Assembly (NCBI RefSeq): GCF_928391935.1
Contig: NZ_CAKMTD010000005.1
Coordinates: 113,291-177,290, forward strand
Length of the DNA: 64,000 nucleotides
Source: Rothia nasimurium
GTDB lineage: Bacteria > Actinomycetota > Actinomycetes > Actinomycetales > Micrococcaceae
Direction of reading: 5' to 3'
The translations under genes and the position numbers were made by a program. How positions within the stretch are numbered: the stretch's first letter is position 1; each line of letters opens with the position of its first letter. Shown here one piece after another: positions 27,947 through 35,992 of the stretch. A model generated the notes under the pieces. The model had not been told where the DNA came from, made no database searches, and worked only from the letters and a program-made list of their open reading frames with translations.

Positions 27947-29395
27947 TTGGCTCAAACCAACACCACACCGTCCGAGCAAGGCAACCTCAGCCGCCAACTC
28001 TCGCACGGCCAACTCACCATGATCGCCCTCGGCCTAGCCGTCGGCACCGGCCTCTTTCTAGGCTCCGGCCCCGCCATCGCCATCGCAGGCCCTGCCGTCA
28101 TCATCTCCTACGCTATTGGCTCCCTCATCGCCGCTATCATCGGTGCCTGCGCCGGCGAAATGGCCGTCCGCTACCCCGTCCGTGGCGGCTTCGGCACCAT
28201 CGCCGGAAAATTCATCAGCCCCTACGCCGGCTACCTCACCCGCTGGGCCTACTGGATGACCACCGTCACCCTGGCAGGTGCAGAAGTTGTTGCCGTCGGC
28301 GCCTACATGGCCTACTGGTACCCCAACGTCCCCCTCTGGATCTGGGTTTTGATCGCAGGCGTCTCCATCCTCGTTCTCAACCTCACCAGCGTTAAATCCT
28401 TCGGTATCGTCGAGTTCTTCCTCTCCTCTATCAAGGTCAGCGCCGTCGTCCTCTTCATCATCTTCGGCCTCGCCCTGGTCTTCTTCGGCCTGCCCGGCCA
28501 GGAGGCCACCGGCGTCTCCAACCTCACCGCCCACGGCGGCTTCCTGCCCAATGGCGTCTCCTCCATCTGGATCGCCCTGGCTGTTGTCATGTTCTCCTTC
28601 GGCGGTATCGAGCTGATCTCCATCTCAGCTGCAGAAGCCAAGGACCCGGTGCGCTCCGTCCGCTCCTCCGCCAAGGCCATGATGTGGCGCCTGGCCACCT
28701 TCTATGTGCTCTCCCTCTTCATCGTGGTCGCCATCATCCCCTGGACCACCGCCAGCACCCTAGGTAAGGAAATCGAAGGTTCCCCCTTCGTCATGGTCTT
28801 CACCGAACTGGGCATTCCCTACATCGGCGGAATCACCAACTTCATCCTGATGTCAGCGGCCCTTTCCGGCGCTAACGCCGCCCTCTACGCAGCCACCCGC
28901 CTGCTCCACGCCCTCGGCCACGAGCGCATGGCCCCCAAGATTCTCGCCCGTACCAGCGGTTCCGGTATTCCCACCCTGGCCCTGGCGGTCTCCTCCCTGG
29001 GTGCCGTCGTCGCTATGATCATGGCTATCTCGGGTGTCGGCGGAATCTTCGGCTACATGATGGCCCTGGTCACCGTCTGCGTGCTGGTGGTCTGGTCCAT
29101 GATTTTGATCTCCTACATGGCCTACAAGAAGGCCGAAGGGGACGCCTCCCCCTTCCGCGTCTTTGGCGGCTCAGCCACCGCTGCTGTCGGCCTGGCAGGT
29201 GTTATTGCAACCTTCATCGCCATGTTCTTCGCCGGTGGATCCATGATCCCTTCCGTCCTAGTCGGCCTGGGCTTCTTCGCCCTGATTACCGTCGTCTACT
29301 TCGCCGGAGTGAACAAGAACGTCCAGGCCTCAGATGATGCTTTCGACGAGGTCCGTGCCGTCACCTCACAGATTCCCTCTGTAGAAAAACGCTAA
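27947..29395 (+). CDS. Amino-acid permease (APC superfamily, AAT family)
   Basis: 482 residues, about 12 membrane helices. TTG start chosen because GGGGAGGGGA precedes it by about 5 nt. Family signatures: LTMIALGLAVGTGLFLGSG in TM1, the GEMAVRYPVRGGF loop, and FSFGGIELISISAAEAKDP around TM6. Members import amino acids by proton symport; the substrate (GABA, proline, aromatic or branched-chain) cannot be told from the sequence. A close paralogue follows at 29535, about 60 percent identical by eye, suggesting tandem duplication. Confidence 0.92.
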   Translation: MAQTNTTPSEQGNLSRQLSHGQLTMIALGLAVGTGLFLGSGPAIAIAGPAVIISYAIGSLIAAIIGACAGEMAVRYPVRGGFGTIAGKFISPYAGYLTRWAYWMTTVTLAGAEVVAVGAYMAYWYPNVPLWIWVLIAGVSILVLNLTSVKSFGIVEFFLSSIKVSAVVLFIIFGLALVFFGLPGQEATGVSNLTAHGGFLPNGVSSIWIALAVVMFSFGGIELISISAAEAKDPVRSVRSSAKAMMWRLATFYVLSLFIVVAIIPWTTASTLGKEIEGSPFVMVFTELGIPYIGGITNFILMSAALSGANAALYAATRLLHALGHERMAPKILARTSGSGIPTLALAVSSLGAVVAMIMAISGVGGIFGYMMALVTVCVLVVWSMILISYMAYKKAEGDASPFRVFGGSATAAVGLAGVIATFIAMFFAGGSMIPSVLVGLGFFALITVVYFAGVNKNVQASDDAFDEVRAVTSQIPSVEKR

Positions 29396-29534
29396 CCGGC
29401 CTCCCGCAGGCGGCACCTGCCTGCCGGTCACATTCCGGACGAGTCCGTCTCACCTACCAGCCCCAGGGCAGGGAGGTGGGGCAGGCTCGTCCTATTATTT
29501 AAAGCACAACACATCACTAACAGTTAGGTTCACC

Positions 29535-30971
29535 GTGGCTACCAGCAGAACCCAGGGGGCCCACCAGCTCCAACGCTCCCTCACCCACAGCCAAATGACC
29601 ATGATCGTGCTCGGCTCAGCCCTGGGCACCGGCCTCTTCCTCGGATCCTCCGGCGCCATCGCCCTGGCGGGCCCCGCCGTGATTCTGGCCTACGCCATTG
29701 GCTCCCTGGTGGCTGCCATTATTGCCGCCTCCACCGGCGAAATGGCCGTGCGCTACCCGGTACGCGGCGGCTTCGGCTCCATTGCAGGCCGCTACCTGGG
29801 CCCCTACGCCGGCTACCTGACCCGCTGGGCCTACTGGACCGTCACCGCCATCATCACCGGCATTGAGCTGGTCGCGGTTGCCACCTATCTGCAGTACTGG
29901 TGGCCCTCCCTGCCCCTCTGGGTGGGAATCGTCCTCTTCGGCATAGTGATTATTCTGCTGAATATCCGCTCCGTTAAATACTTCGGCACCATGGAGTTCT
30001 TCCTGTCCTCCATTAAGGTCATTGCCCTGCTCCTCTTCGTCGTCGTTGGCCTGGCCCTGGTCTTTGTGGGCTTCCCCGGCCACCCGGCCACCGGCGTCGC
30101 CAACCTCACCAACGACGGCGGGTTCATGCCCACCGGCTTCCACGGGGTCTGGCTCTCCCTGGCTGTTGTCATGTTCTCCTTCGGCGGTATCGAAATGCTC
30201 TCCATTTCAGCAGCCGAAGCCAAGGACCCGGTGCGCTCAGTACGCGCCTCCACCAAGGCCAACATGTGGCGCCTGGCAACCATCTACGTGGTGGCCCTCT
30301 TCATCGTGGTGTCGATTATTCCCTGGCAGTCAGCCGCCCAGCTGGACGGCTCCGTTGAAGCCTCCCCCTTCGTCCTGGTTTTCTCAGAAATCGGGGTGCC
30401 TGCCATTGCGGGAATCACCAACTTCATTATTCTGGTTGCTGCCCTCTCGGCGGCCAACGCCAACCTCTACGCGGGCACCCGCCTACTGCACTCCCTAGCC
30501 AGCGAAAAGATGGCCCCTAAGCCGCTCTCTCTCGTCAGCAGCGGCGGTATTCCGGTGCGGGCCATGTGGGCCTCAACCTCGGGCGTCCTGCTGGCGATTC
30601 TGCTGGCGGTCTTCCAGCCCGGCCAGGCCTTTGGGCTCATGATGACCCTGACCATGGTCTGCGCCCTGACCGTCTGGGTGCTGATTCTGCTGGCCTACAT
30701 CGCCTTCAAGGGGGTTGAGGGTGATTCCTCAGCTTTCCGCATGTGGGGCGGACGGGCCACCGCCGGGCTGGGCGTGCTGATCCTGCTGGCCATTTGGGCG
30801 GCCCTCTTTGCCCGAACCGGCAACGCTGTACCTGCCGCCATGGGTATTGCCTACTTCTTTATTCTGACCATGATCTACTTTGGGGTGGTCAAGCGGGTTC
30901 ACACCGGGCACGAGGAGGCCTTTGCTGAGGCTGATGCGGCGGTGGCTGCTGGCCACGCCGCTGAAAAATAG
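29535..30971 (+). CDS. Amino-acid permease, paralogue of the preceding gene
   Basis: 478 residues, same fold and motifs: MTMIVLGSALGTGLFLGSSG, GEMAVRYPVRGGFGSIAGRY, FSFGGIEMLSISAAEAKDP. GTG start at 29535; the upstream signal is weak (TTAGG about 9 nt away). Differences cluster in the external loops and the C-terminal third, consistent with different substrate preference (inference). Separated from the first permease by 139 bp that contain hairpin-forming sequence, so they may be independently transcribed. Confidence 0.9.
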   Translation: MATSRTQGAHQLQRSLTHSQMTMIVLGSALGTGLFLGSSGAIALAGPAVILAYAIGSLVAAIIAASTGEMAVRYPVRGGFGSIAGRYLGPYAGYLTRWAYWTVTAIITGIELVAVATYLQYWWPSLPLWVGIVLFGIVIILLNIRSVKYFGTMEFFLSSIKVIALLLFVVVGLALVFVGFPGHPATGVANLTNDGGFMPTGFHGVWLSLAVVMFSFGGIEMLSISAAEAKDPVRSVRASTKANMWRLATIYVVALFIVVSIIPWQSAAQLDGSVEASPFVLVFSEIGVPAIAGITNFIILVAALSAANANLYAGTRLLHSLASEKMAPKPLSLVSSGGIPVRAMWASTSGVLLAILLAVFQPGQAFGLMMTLTMVCALTVWVLILLAYIAFKGVEGDSSAFRMWGGRATAGLGVLILLAIWAALFARTGNAVPAAMGIAYFFILTMIYFGVVKRVHTGHEEAFAEADAAVAAGHAAEK

Positions 30972-30980
30972 GCCAGTGTG

Positions 30981-31010
30981 TTGAAATTGAGAATCATTAT
31001 CATGTAGACT
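30981..31010 (+). promoter_or_regulatory. Promoter overlapped by a Zur/Fur-type box
   Basis: TTGAAA (30981-30986), 18-nt spacer, TAGACT (31005-31010). The spacer holds TGAGAATCATTATCA (30988-31002), a 7-1-7 near-palindrome that fits the actinobacterial Zur pattern TGAnAATnATTnTCA. The surrounding 19 bases also match the classic Fur box at 16 of 19 positions. Such placement would block RNA polymerase when metal is replete. Confidence 0.65.
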
Positions 31011-31057
31011 GTGGAGTGAACTAAGTTTTATCTCTGCGTTCAATGTCTGTGTGTAAA

Positions 31058-31099
31058 AGGGAACCCCGCCGCTGAAGAAGATTCACGGCGGGGTTCCCT
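31058..31099 (+). terminator. Strong hairpin closing the Zur/Fur-boxed transcript
   Basis: 14-bp perfect stem AGGGAACCCCGCCG (31058-31071) with 31086-31099. No T run on the plus-strand side; on the minus strand it is followed by TTTTA. About 45 nt of sequence lies between the predicted transcription start and the hairpin. Confidence 0.7.
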
Positions 31100-31144
31100 G
31101 TATCTAGGGGCAGCAGGGCGGCCCCAGGGGGTAAAGTAGCAGAC

Positions 31145-31591
31145 ATGCAGACCACCACAATCCATACCCTCCAGATTCCCCTACGCTGGGGCGACATGGA
31201 CGCCTACGGGCACGTCAATAACGTGACCATCATGCAGATCCTCGAAGAAGCCCGTGTTGCCCTCTTCGGGCCGCCGCCCTCGTCCGGCGAACCTGCCCCG
31301 GTAGATGTCCCCCTGCCCCTCTTCGCTAGCCTGCCAGCATGCACCCAGGCCCTGGTTGCTGAAAACTACGTCAAATACCGCAGCCTCCTGGCCTACCGTG
31401 GGGTGCCGGTGCGGGTAGATATGCAGGTCACCAAAGTCACGGCTGCCTCGCTGGTGGTTGCCTACGAACTGTTCGACCCGGTGACCGGCGTCCACTGCGT
31501 CTCAGCTACCACCACCCTGGCCTTCTTCAACGTCGAGACAGGCACCCTGGTGCGCCTGAGCGCCGAACAGCGGGAGCAGCTGGCGGCCTAG
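31145..31591 (+). CDS. Acyl-CoA thioesterase (hot-dog fold, 4HBT/FcbC-like)
   Basis: 148 residues. The motif LRWGDMDAYGHVNNV (about 12-26) holds the catalytic Asp (D17 or D19) and His of the YbgC/FcbC thioesterase group. Later ENYVKYRSLLAYRGVPVRVDMQV forms the central strands. It hydrolyses acyl-CoA or related thioesters in the cytoplasm; the substrate is not predictable. Leaderless-like start: TAAAGT at 31132-31137 is 7 nt before the ATG. Ends in a bidirectional terminator. Confidence 0.88.
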   Translation: MQTTTIHTLQIPLRWGDMDAYGHVNNVTIMQILEEARVALFGPPPSSGEPAPVDVPLPLFASLPACTQALVAENYVKYRSLLAYRGVPVRVDMQVTKVTAASLVVAYELFDPVTGVHCVSATTTLAFFNVETGTLVRLSAEQREQLAA

Positions 31592-31608
31592 CCTGTAGAC
31601 GCCCAAAA

Positions 31609-31651
31609 AAAGTGCGCGTGCCCTCTATGTTTGGCAGGGCACGCGCACTTT
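31609..31651. terminator. Bidirectional terminator between convergent genes
   Basis: 16-bp perfect stem AAAGTGCGCGTGCCCT (31609-31624) with 31636-31651, A run on the left and T-rich on the right, serving both the thioesterase and the minus-strand AHSA1 gene. Confidence 0.9.
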
Positions 31652-31670
31652 GTATATGGCGCTGAGGCTT

Positions 31671-32159
31671 TTAGGCTGTGAGCAGGCGGTTGAGCTTATT
31701 GAAAGAGGACTTCCAGCCTGCTACCGACATCTCGTGCATGGCAGGGTCCATGGGGCCCTGGGTGATGGTGACGCGGGTGGTGGACTCATCAATCTTCTCG
31801 AAAGAGGTACGGTTGAGGAAGTAAGAACCAGCCTCCATGCCGTGGGCTTCAGCCAGTTCCTCACCGATAGCCCCATAGCCCTCAATCAGCTCACCGGGCA
31901 CCAGCTTGTGGAAGGTGCCGTTGACGGGGGAGGTGAACTCGGGATTCTCTTCGCTGACCATGACGAACTTCTGGGCACCGCCCTCGCGCACGTCAATCTC
32001 AACGGTATCCAGCGGCACGGTGAAGCCTTCGGGGCCAAACCACTGGGGCATAAGCTCCGCAGACGTAAAAGCCTCGTACAGGGCCTCGGGGGTAGCCTCA
32101 AAGTCGTGGGTAAAGGTCAGGACCTCTTCAGGGGCAAGAGCGCCAAAATCAAAGTTCAT
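31671..32159 (-). CDS. AHSA1/SRPBCC-domain protein 1
   Basis: 162 residues. START-like SRPBCC fold of the AHSA1 family: FTHDFEATPEALYEAFTSAE, the MPQWFGPEGFTVP segment, and C-terminal TITQGPMDPAMHEMSVAGWKSSFNKL. Family members bind hydrophobic ligands in a cavity; function here is unknown. A paralogue lies at 33864. AAGGAAA lies upstream of the ATG. A 16-bp palindrome with an embedded TAGAAT at 32206-32221 is the likely promoter/operator. Confidence 0.88.
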   Translation of the reverse strand: MNFDFGALAPEEVLTFTHDFEATPEALYEAFTSAELMPQWFGPEGFTVPLDTVEIDVREGGAQKFVMVSEENPEFTSPVNGTFHKLVPGELIEGYGAIGEELAEAHGMEAGSYFLNRTSFEKIDESTTRVTITQGPMDPAMHEMSVAGWKSSFNKLNRLLTA

Positions 32160-32205
32160 GGTGTTTTCCTTGGGTGAGAGTGATGGTGAGTTCTGAAAGC
32201 GATTT

Positions 32206-32221
32206 ACCTATTCTAATAGGT
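32206..32221 (-). promoter_or_regulatory. 16-bp palindrome over the AHSA1-1 promoter
   Basis: ACCTATTCTAATAGGT is a perfect 7-2-7 inverted repeat. On the minus strand TAGAAT lies across its centre and would be the -10 box, so a bound repressor would block initiation. Confidence 0.5.
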
Positions 32222-32335
32222 CTATCTCTCGGAGGTTCAGACAGAGGTGTCTGCTCTTGCACAAAAAATTTTTGACGAAACACTTGCACCCACCTAACCC
32301 CAGGGGTTACATTTATTACAGATGGAGGTAAGACT

Positions 32336-32782
32336 ATGAGTGCTCAGACAGCAACTCGCCTAAACCCAAACGAATTAACTGCCCATGAGGTGCAGACACT
32401 TGAAAGCCTCGCTGCCGAATATTCAGCCAGCCCCGCGCTTCACATTCTTGTAAACATGATTCTCGCCGCGAAGGAAAGCGGTGAACCTCTTGAAATCTTT
32501 TCCCACGACAAAGAACTATCACCTAACCAGGCTGCTCAGCTCATCGGTATGAGCCGTCCTTTCCTGCTCCGTTTCATTCGTAACGGGGAACTGAAAAGCC
32601 ATACTGTAGGAACTCATCAGCGCATCAAACTCCCCGACCTTCTAGATTTTCAAGAGCGTCGAGTGCGAGCCAAAGCAGGTCATGAAGAGGCTGTGAAGGC
32701 TCCTGTTGCTGAGTCTGTACTAGATCTTTCCAACAGTGAACTTGAAGAGCTCCGTCTAGGTTTCCAAGTTGGCGAGGAGTAA
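32336..32782 (+). CDS. Excisionase/MerR-like helix-turn-helix protein, antitoxin-like
   Basis: 148 residues. Strong GGAGG 7 nt before the ATG. The N-terminal half is helical; the central part carries an excisionase-type DNA-binding segment: LSPNQAAQLIGMSRPFLLRFIRNGELKSHTVG, followed by QRIKLPDLLDFQERR, as in antitoxins of PIN-domain toxin pairs. No PIN gene is adjacent. Instead its 3' end overlaps by 27 bp the 3' end of the convergent DUF3039-type gene. GC content across 32.3-33.8 kb is visibly lower than on either side, suggesting transfer. It may autoregulate and control the convergent gene (inference). Confidence 0.8.
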   Translation: MSAQTATRLNPNELTAHEVQTLESLAAEYSASPALHILVNMILAAKESGEPLEIFSHDKELSPNQAAQLIGMSRPFLLRFIRNGELKSHTVGTHQRIKLPDLLDFQERRVRAKAGHEEAVKAPVAESVLDLSNSELEELRLGFQVGEE

Positions 32783-33823
32783 ATCTATAACTCGCTGAGC
32801 GATGGGTTCCTTCAGTTCACACTCCTGACAGATGGGGAGAGCGCCGCTTTCCCCATCTCTCGTTGGTACAAAAAATACTCCGCAAAGGGATTGAACCGCT
32901 TTCCCCATGACGATGCTTTCTGTCAATTTCACCTTACTTGTGTAGTGGGCAACTACCTGTTGGGTTGGCTCAATATCTGACAGGCGGATTTTACTGCTCT
33001 GATTGTTAGTGAGTAGCTGAGCTAGATGGGAGTAGCTAACAAAAAGTTCGAAGACTAAACTGTCCGGGTCTCCCTGCGCATAAACCGACTCTACAAGACG
33101 TGTATCTGGTTGCAGCGGGTTCACCCAGTATCTGCGAATATCTTGCAGCGCTTTTTGATTCGATACTTTTACGCGGAGTGAAATAGAGGTATCGCAATAG
33201 GTTTGATGCGCTGTGTCGAGCGAAATGTCAGGGTCATTTGCGGGCGAGATGTTAAGCGAGATGCTTGCCTTGTCTCCTCGGACAGTGACGATATCGGTGA
33301 CTGTGGAGCCCGGGGCCTTGACTGCCTGGTCAAGAACTGAAAGAAAAGCCCTTAAGGATTCTTGCCGTTCCGCTGCTAGTTTCTTTCGCTTCTCGTCCAT
33401 AGCATGAATAACCAGGTCAAGCTTTTGCGGAAGGGCAGAACCCTTGCTCTTCTTCAAAAATTCTTGTGTTTCTGAATGAAAATGGTCGTGGGTAGCTGCA
33501 TAGATAAGCCAGGGGACCGGCGCAATAAAGATGACGGCCCCGCGCCAAGCAGCCCCACCCCGGTCGCGAACCTCATACACAGTCTTGCCCTCGATAGAGG
33601 AGCCTCGATGTTTATCTGGCCTGAGTTCATGCGAGAAGAAAGAGTCTGCATCGCTGAGAAGAGGGTGGCTGCGGTGCAGAAAAGAAATACTTTCGAGTAA
33701 CTCTGCAAAGGTGGACGAATCAGCTGTTTCCAGCTTCCTGACCCTGTCGTACATGACAGGGTCAGCAAAACTATCGCGAGGAAGCCGTCTTAGAGTTTTG
33801 AGAGTAGGTCGAGTGATGCGCAT
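32756..33823 (-). CDS. Putative RelE-like/DUF3039 fusion protein
   Basis: 355 residues, not firmly recognised. The C-terminal 60 residues resemble DUF3039: MGKAVQSLCGVFFVPTRDG followed by LPICQEC, a probable zinc site (CG...CxxC). The N-terminal 140 residues contain VYEVRDRGGAAWRGAVIF and PWLIYAATHDHFH, which recall the beta-sheet of ParE/RelE-type toxins followed by a Lys-rich helix. The middle (about 150-290) is unassigned. Low GC, Cys-poor except the C-terminus. Leaderless-like start: TAGAAT at 33830-33835 is 6 nt before the ATG. It is inserted between two AHSA1 genes and overlaps tail-to-tail the HTH gene. A toxin or nuclease role is hypothesis only. Confidence 0.7.
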   Translation of the reverse strand: MRITRPTLKTLRRLPRDSFADPVMYDRVRKLETADSSTFAELLESISFLHRSHPLLSDADSFFSHELRPDKHRGSSIEGKTVYEVRDRGGAAWRGAVIFIAPVPWLIYAATHDHFHSETQEFLKKSKGSALPQKLDLVIHAMDEKRKKLAAERQESLRAFLSVLDQAVKAPGSTVTDIVTVRGDKASISLNISPANDPDISLDTAHQTYCDTSISLRVKVSNQKALQDIRRYWVNPLQPDTRLVESVYAQGDPDSLVFELFVSYSHLAQLLTNNQSSKIRLSDIEPTQQVVAHYTSKVKLTESIVMGKAVQSLCGVFFVPTRDGESGALPICQECELKEPIAQRVIDLLLANLET

Positions 33824-33863
33824 AACATCATTCTAGGTGTTTGTGTGCGATTAAAGTGGCAGT

Positions 33864-34367
33864 TTATGCCTTCTTGAGCAGCTCAGCCAGCTTGCCGAAG
33901 GAACCCTGCCAGGAGGCCAGGGTTTGCTCGTGCACACCGGCAGGTAGGGGGCCCTGGGTGAGCTTAAGGATAGTACCCTCGCCGACGCCGTCCTCGGTCA
34001 CCGCAGTGCCCGGCTCCAACTCAAGACGCAGGCCAATCAGGGTATCTGACGGCTGGCCCGACGGGGTGGGCAGGGCCTCCCGGTACTCGATAGTGTGGGG
34101 CTCAGCCAGGGTCACAAACCGCATATACATGGGGGCCTGGAACTTAGCCTGATCCTTGTGGCGCATCACGAACTGCTTGCGGCCACCAATCACCGGCTCC
34201 AGGGTCAGGGTGTTGGGAATAATCTTCCAATCGGCAGGGCCAAACCACTTGATAAAGAGAGTGGGGTTGGTAAAGGCCTCAAAAACCTGCTGAGGGGTCG
34301 CCGCGAACTCGTGGCGGTAGGTAATGGTTTCCTCGGGCTTGAGGTCATCAATCTTAAAGTCGTTCAT
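33864..34367 (-). CDS. AHSA1/SRPBCC-domain protein 2
   Basis: 167 residues, paralogue of the protein at 31671: YRHEFAATPQQVFEAFTNPT, FIKWFGPADWKI, and LKLTQGPLPAGVHEQTLASW near the end. The start is 3 nt after the tgt stop, so the two are almost certainly co-transcribed and translationally coupled. Function unknown; the coupling to tgt is unusual. Confidence 0.87.
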   Translation of the reverse strand: MNDFKIDDLKPEETITYRHEFAATPQQVFEAFTNPTLFIKWFGPADWKIIPNTLTLEPVIGGRKQFVMRHKDQAKFQAPMYMRFVTLAEPHTIEYREALPTPSGQPSDTLIGLRLELEPGTAVTEDGVGEGTILKLTQGPLPAGVHEQTLASWQGSFGKLAELLKKA

Positions 34368-34370
34368 GCT

Positions 34371-35960
34371 CTACTTCTCGTCGCTGGTGGTCTTGGTGGT
34401 GTCGGCCTGGCCGGTTTCAGGCTGGTTGCTCGCAGCCTGCGCGGACGCCTCCGCCCCGGCGTCCTGCCCCTGGGCAGGGGAGGGGGTGACGGCGTCCTGC
34501 CCTTGGGCTGCCTGCTGGGCTGCCTGCTCAGCTGCCCGGCGGACTTCGGCCTCAGCCTTTGCCTTCATGTTGGCCTCCCAGCGGGCCTGGGCAGCAGCTG
34601 CCCGCTCGGCGTCCTTGGCGGCCTTACGGGCGGCAGCTTCTTCCTGGGCCTTTTGCTGGGCAACCTTCTTGGCGTAGTACTTACCCAAGAACTCATCGCG
34701 GTAGTCGAAATATTCCCCGGAGTCGATCGCCGCGCGGGCGTCGTCCACCATCTTCACAATAAAACGCTCATTGTGAATCGAAGCCAGGGTCGCTGAGAGG
34801 CGCTCGTCTGCCTTGAAAAGATGGTGCAGGTAGGCGCGGGTGTAGTGGGTGCAGGTGTAGCAGTCGCAGCCCTCGAAGATGGGGGAGAAGTCGGTACGGT
34901 AGCGGGCGTTGGTCAGGTTGAAGCGGCCATCGGGGGTGTAAACGGCCGCGTTGCGGGCCACGCGGGTGGGGGAGACACAGTCGAAGGTATCGACGCCGTT
35001 TTCAATGCCGGTGAAGATGTCATCGGGCTCCGAAATGCCCAGCAGGTGGCGAGGCTTGTTCTCGGGCAGCTCCTCGTTGCACCAGCGCACGATAGTGCCC
35101 AGGTTTTCCTTTTCGAGCGCCCCGCCCAGGCCGAAGCCGTCAAAGGGCATAGCGCCCAGGTCGCGGCAGGCCTTGCGGCGCAGGTCCTCATACTGGGCCC
35201 CCTGAATCACACCAAAAAGGGCCTGGTAGGGCTTGCCCACCCGTTCAGCGGTCAGACGCTGGTGCTCAGCAATACAGCGCAGGGCCCATAGACGGGTGCG
35301 CTCTAGTGCCTCCTCCTGGTAGGCGCGGGAGTTGTAGAGGGTAGTGAGCTCATCGAAGGCAAACATGATGTCAGCGCCAATCTGGTGCTGCACCTGCATG
35401 GATACCTCGGGGGTGAAACGGTGAATATCGCCGTTGATGTGGGACTTAAAGTTGACCCCGTCATCGTCTACGTGGGCCATGCGTTCCTTGCCCGCCGCCA
35501 CGTCGTCGTCGCCGATGGGGCGGCCGTCCGCGCCGGTAGCCCCGGCCACGGTGCCCATATCAATCACCTTTTTGAAACCCGAGCCCAGGCTCATGACCTG
35601 GAAGCCCCCGGAGTCGGTGAAGGTGGGGCCGTCCCAGTTCATGAACTTACCCAGGCCGCCTGCGGCGTCGAGGACGTCCGGCCCCGGCTGCAGGTAGAGG
35701 TGGTAGGCGTTGGCCAGCAGGGCCTGGGCGCCCAGGTCTTTCATAGCTTCGGGTAGTACGGCCTTGACGGTTGCCTTGGTGCCCACCGGGGTGAAGGCGG
35801 GGGTGGCAATGTCGCCGTGGGGGGTGTGAATGACGCCGGTGCGACCCTGGAAGGCCCCGCCGTTGGCGTCCACCTGCTTGCCAGTGGGTTGGGCAGTATC
35901 GGTCAGACGCTTGCCCAGTTCAAAAGAAAAAGTGGGATCAGAAAATTCGGTATTGAGCAC
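34371..35960 (-). CDS. tgt: tRNA-guanine transglycosylase with C-terminal extension
   Basis: 529 residues; bacterial Tgt is usually about 375-430. It exchanges guanine-34 in GUN-anticodon tRNAs for a 7-deazaguanine base. Catalytic Asp in TFTDSGGFQVMSL, second Asp in FAFDELTT, zinc ligands in CDCYTC plus a His in the following helix (LHHLF). The substrate-pocket residues differ from the preQ1 enzymes: FDELT instead of FDECT, and GGALEKE instead of GGLAVGE. The last 100 residues are a charged, Ala/Gln-rich, probably coiled and disordered tail with two QGQDA repeats. GTG start is leaderless-like: TAGACT (minus strand, 35968-35973) 7 nt upstream. Followed directly by an AHSA1 gene. Confidence 0.93.
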   Translation of the reverse strand: MLNTEFSDPTFSFELGKRLTDTAQPTGKQVDANGGAFQGRTGVIHTPHGDIATPAFTPVGTKATVKAVLPEAMKDLGAQALLANAYHLYLQPGPDVLDAAGGLGKFMNWDGPTFTDSGGFQVMSLGSGFKKVIDMGTVAGATGADGRPIGDDDVAAGKERMAHVDDDGVNFKSHINGDIHRFTPEVSMQVQHQIGADIMFAFDELTTLYNSRAYQEEALERTRLWALRCIAEHQRLTAERVGKPYQALFGVIQGAQYEDLRRKACRDLGAMPFDGFGLGGALEKENLGTIVRWCNEELPENKPRHLLGISEPDDIFTGIENGVDTFDCVSPTRVARNAAVYTPDGRFNLTNARYRTDFSPIFEGCDCYTCTHYTRAYLHHLFKADERLSATLASIHNERFIVKMVDDARAAIDSGEYFDYRDEFLGKYYAKKVAQQKAQEEAAARKAAKDAERAAAAQARWEANMKAKAEAEVRRAAEQAAQQAAQGQDAVTPSPAQGQDAGAEASAQAASNQPETGQADTTKTTSDEK

Positions 35961-35992
35961 GGGAACAAGTCTACCGGGTGAGTGGGGAGGGG

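Noticed and set aside
33476..33836. Plus-strand frames opposite the DUF3039-type gene
   Set aside because: No ribosome site; composition is that of an antisense shadow.
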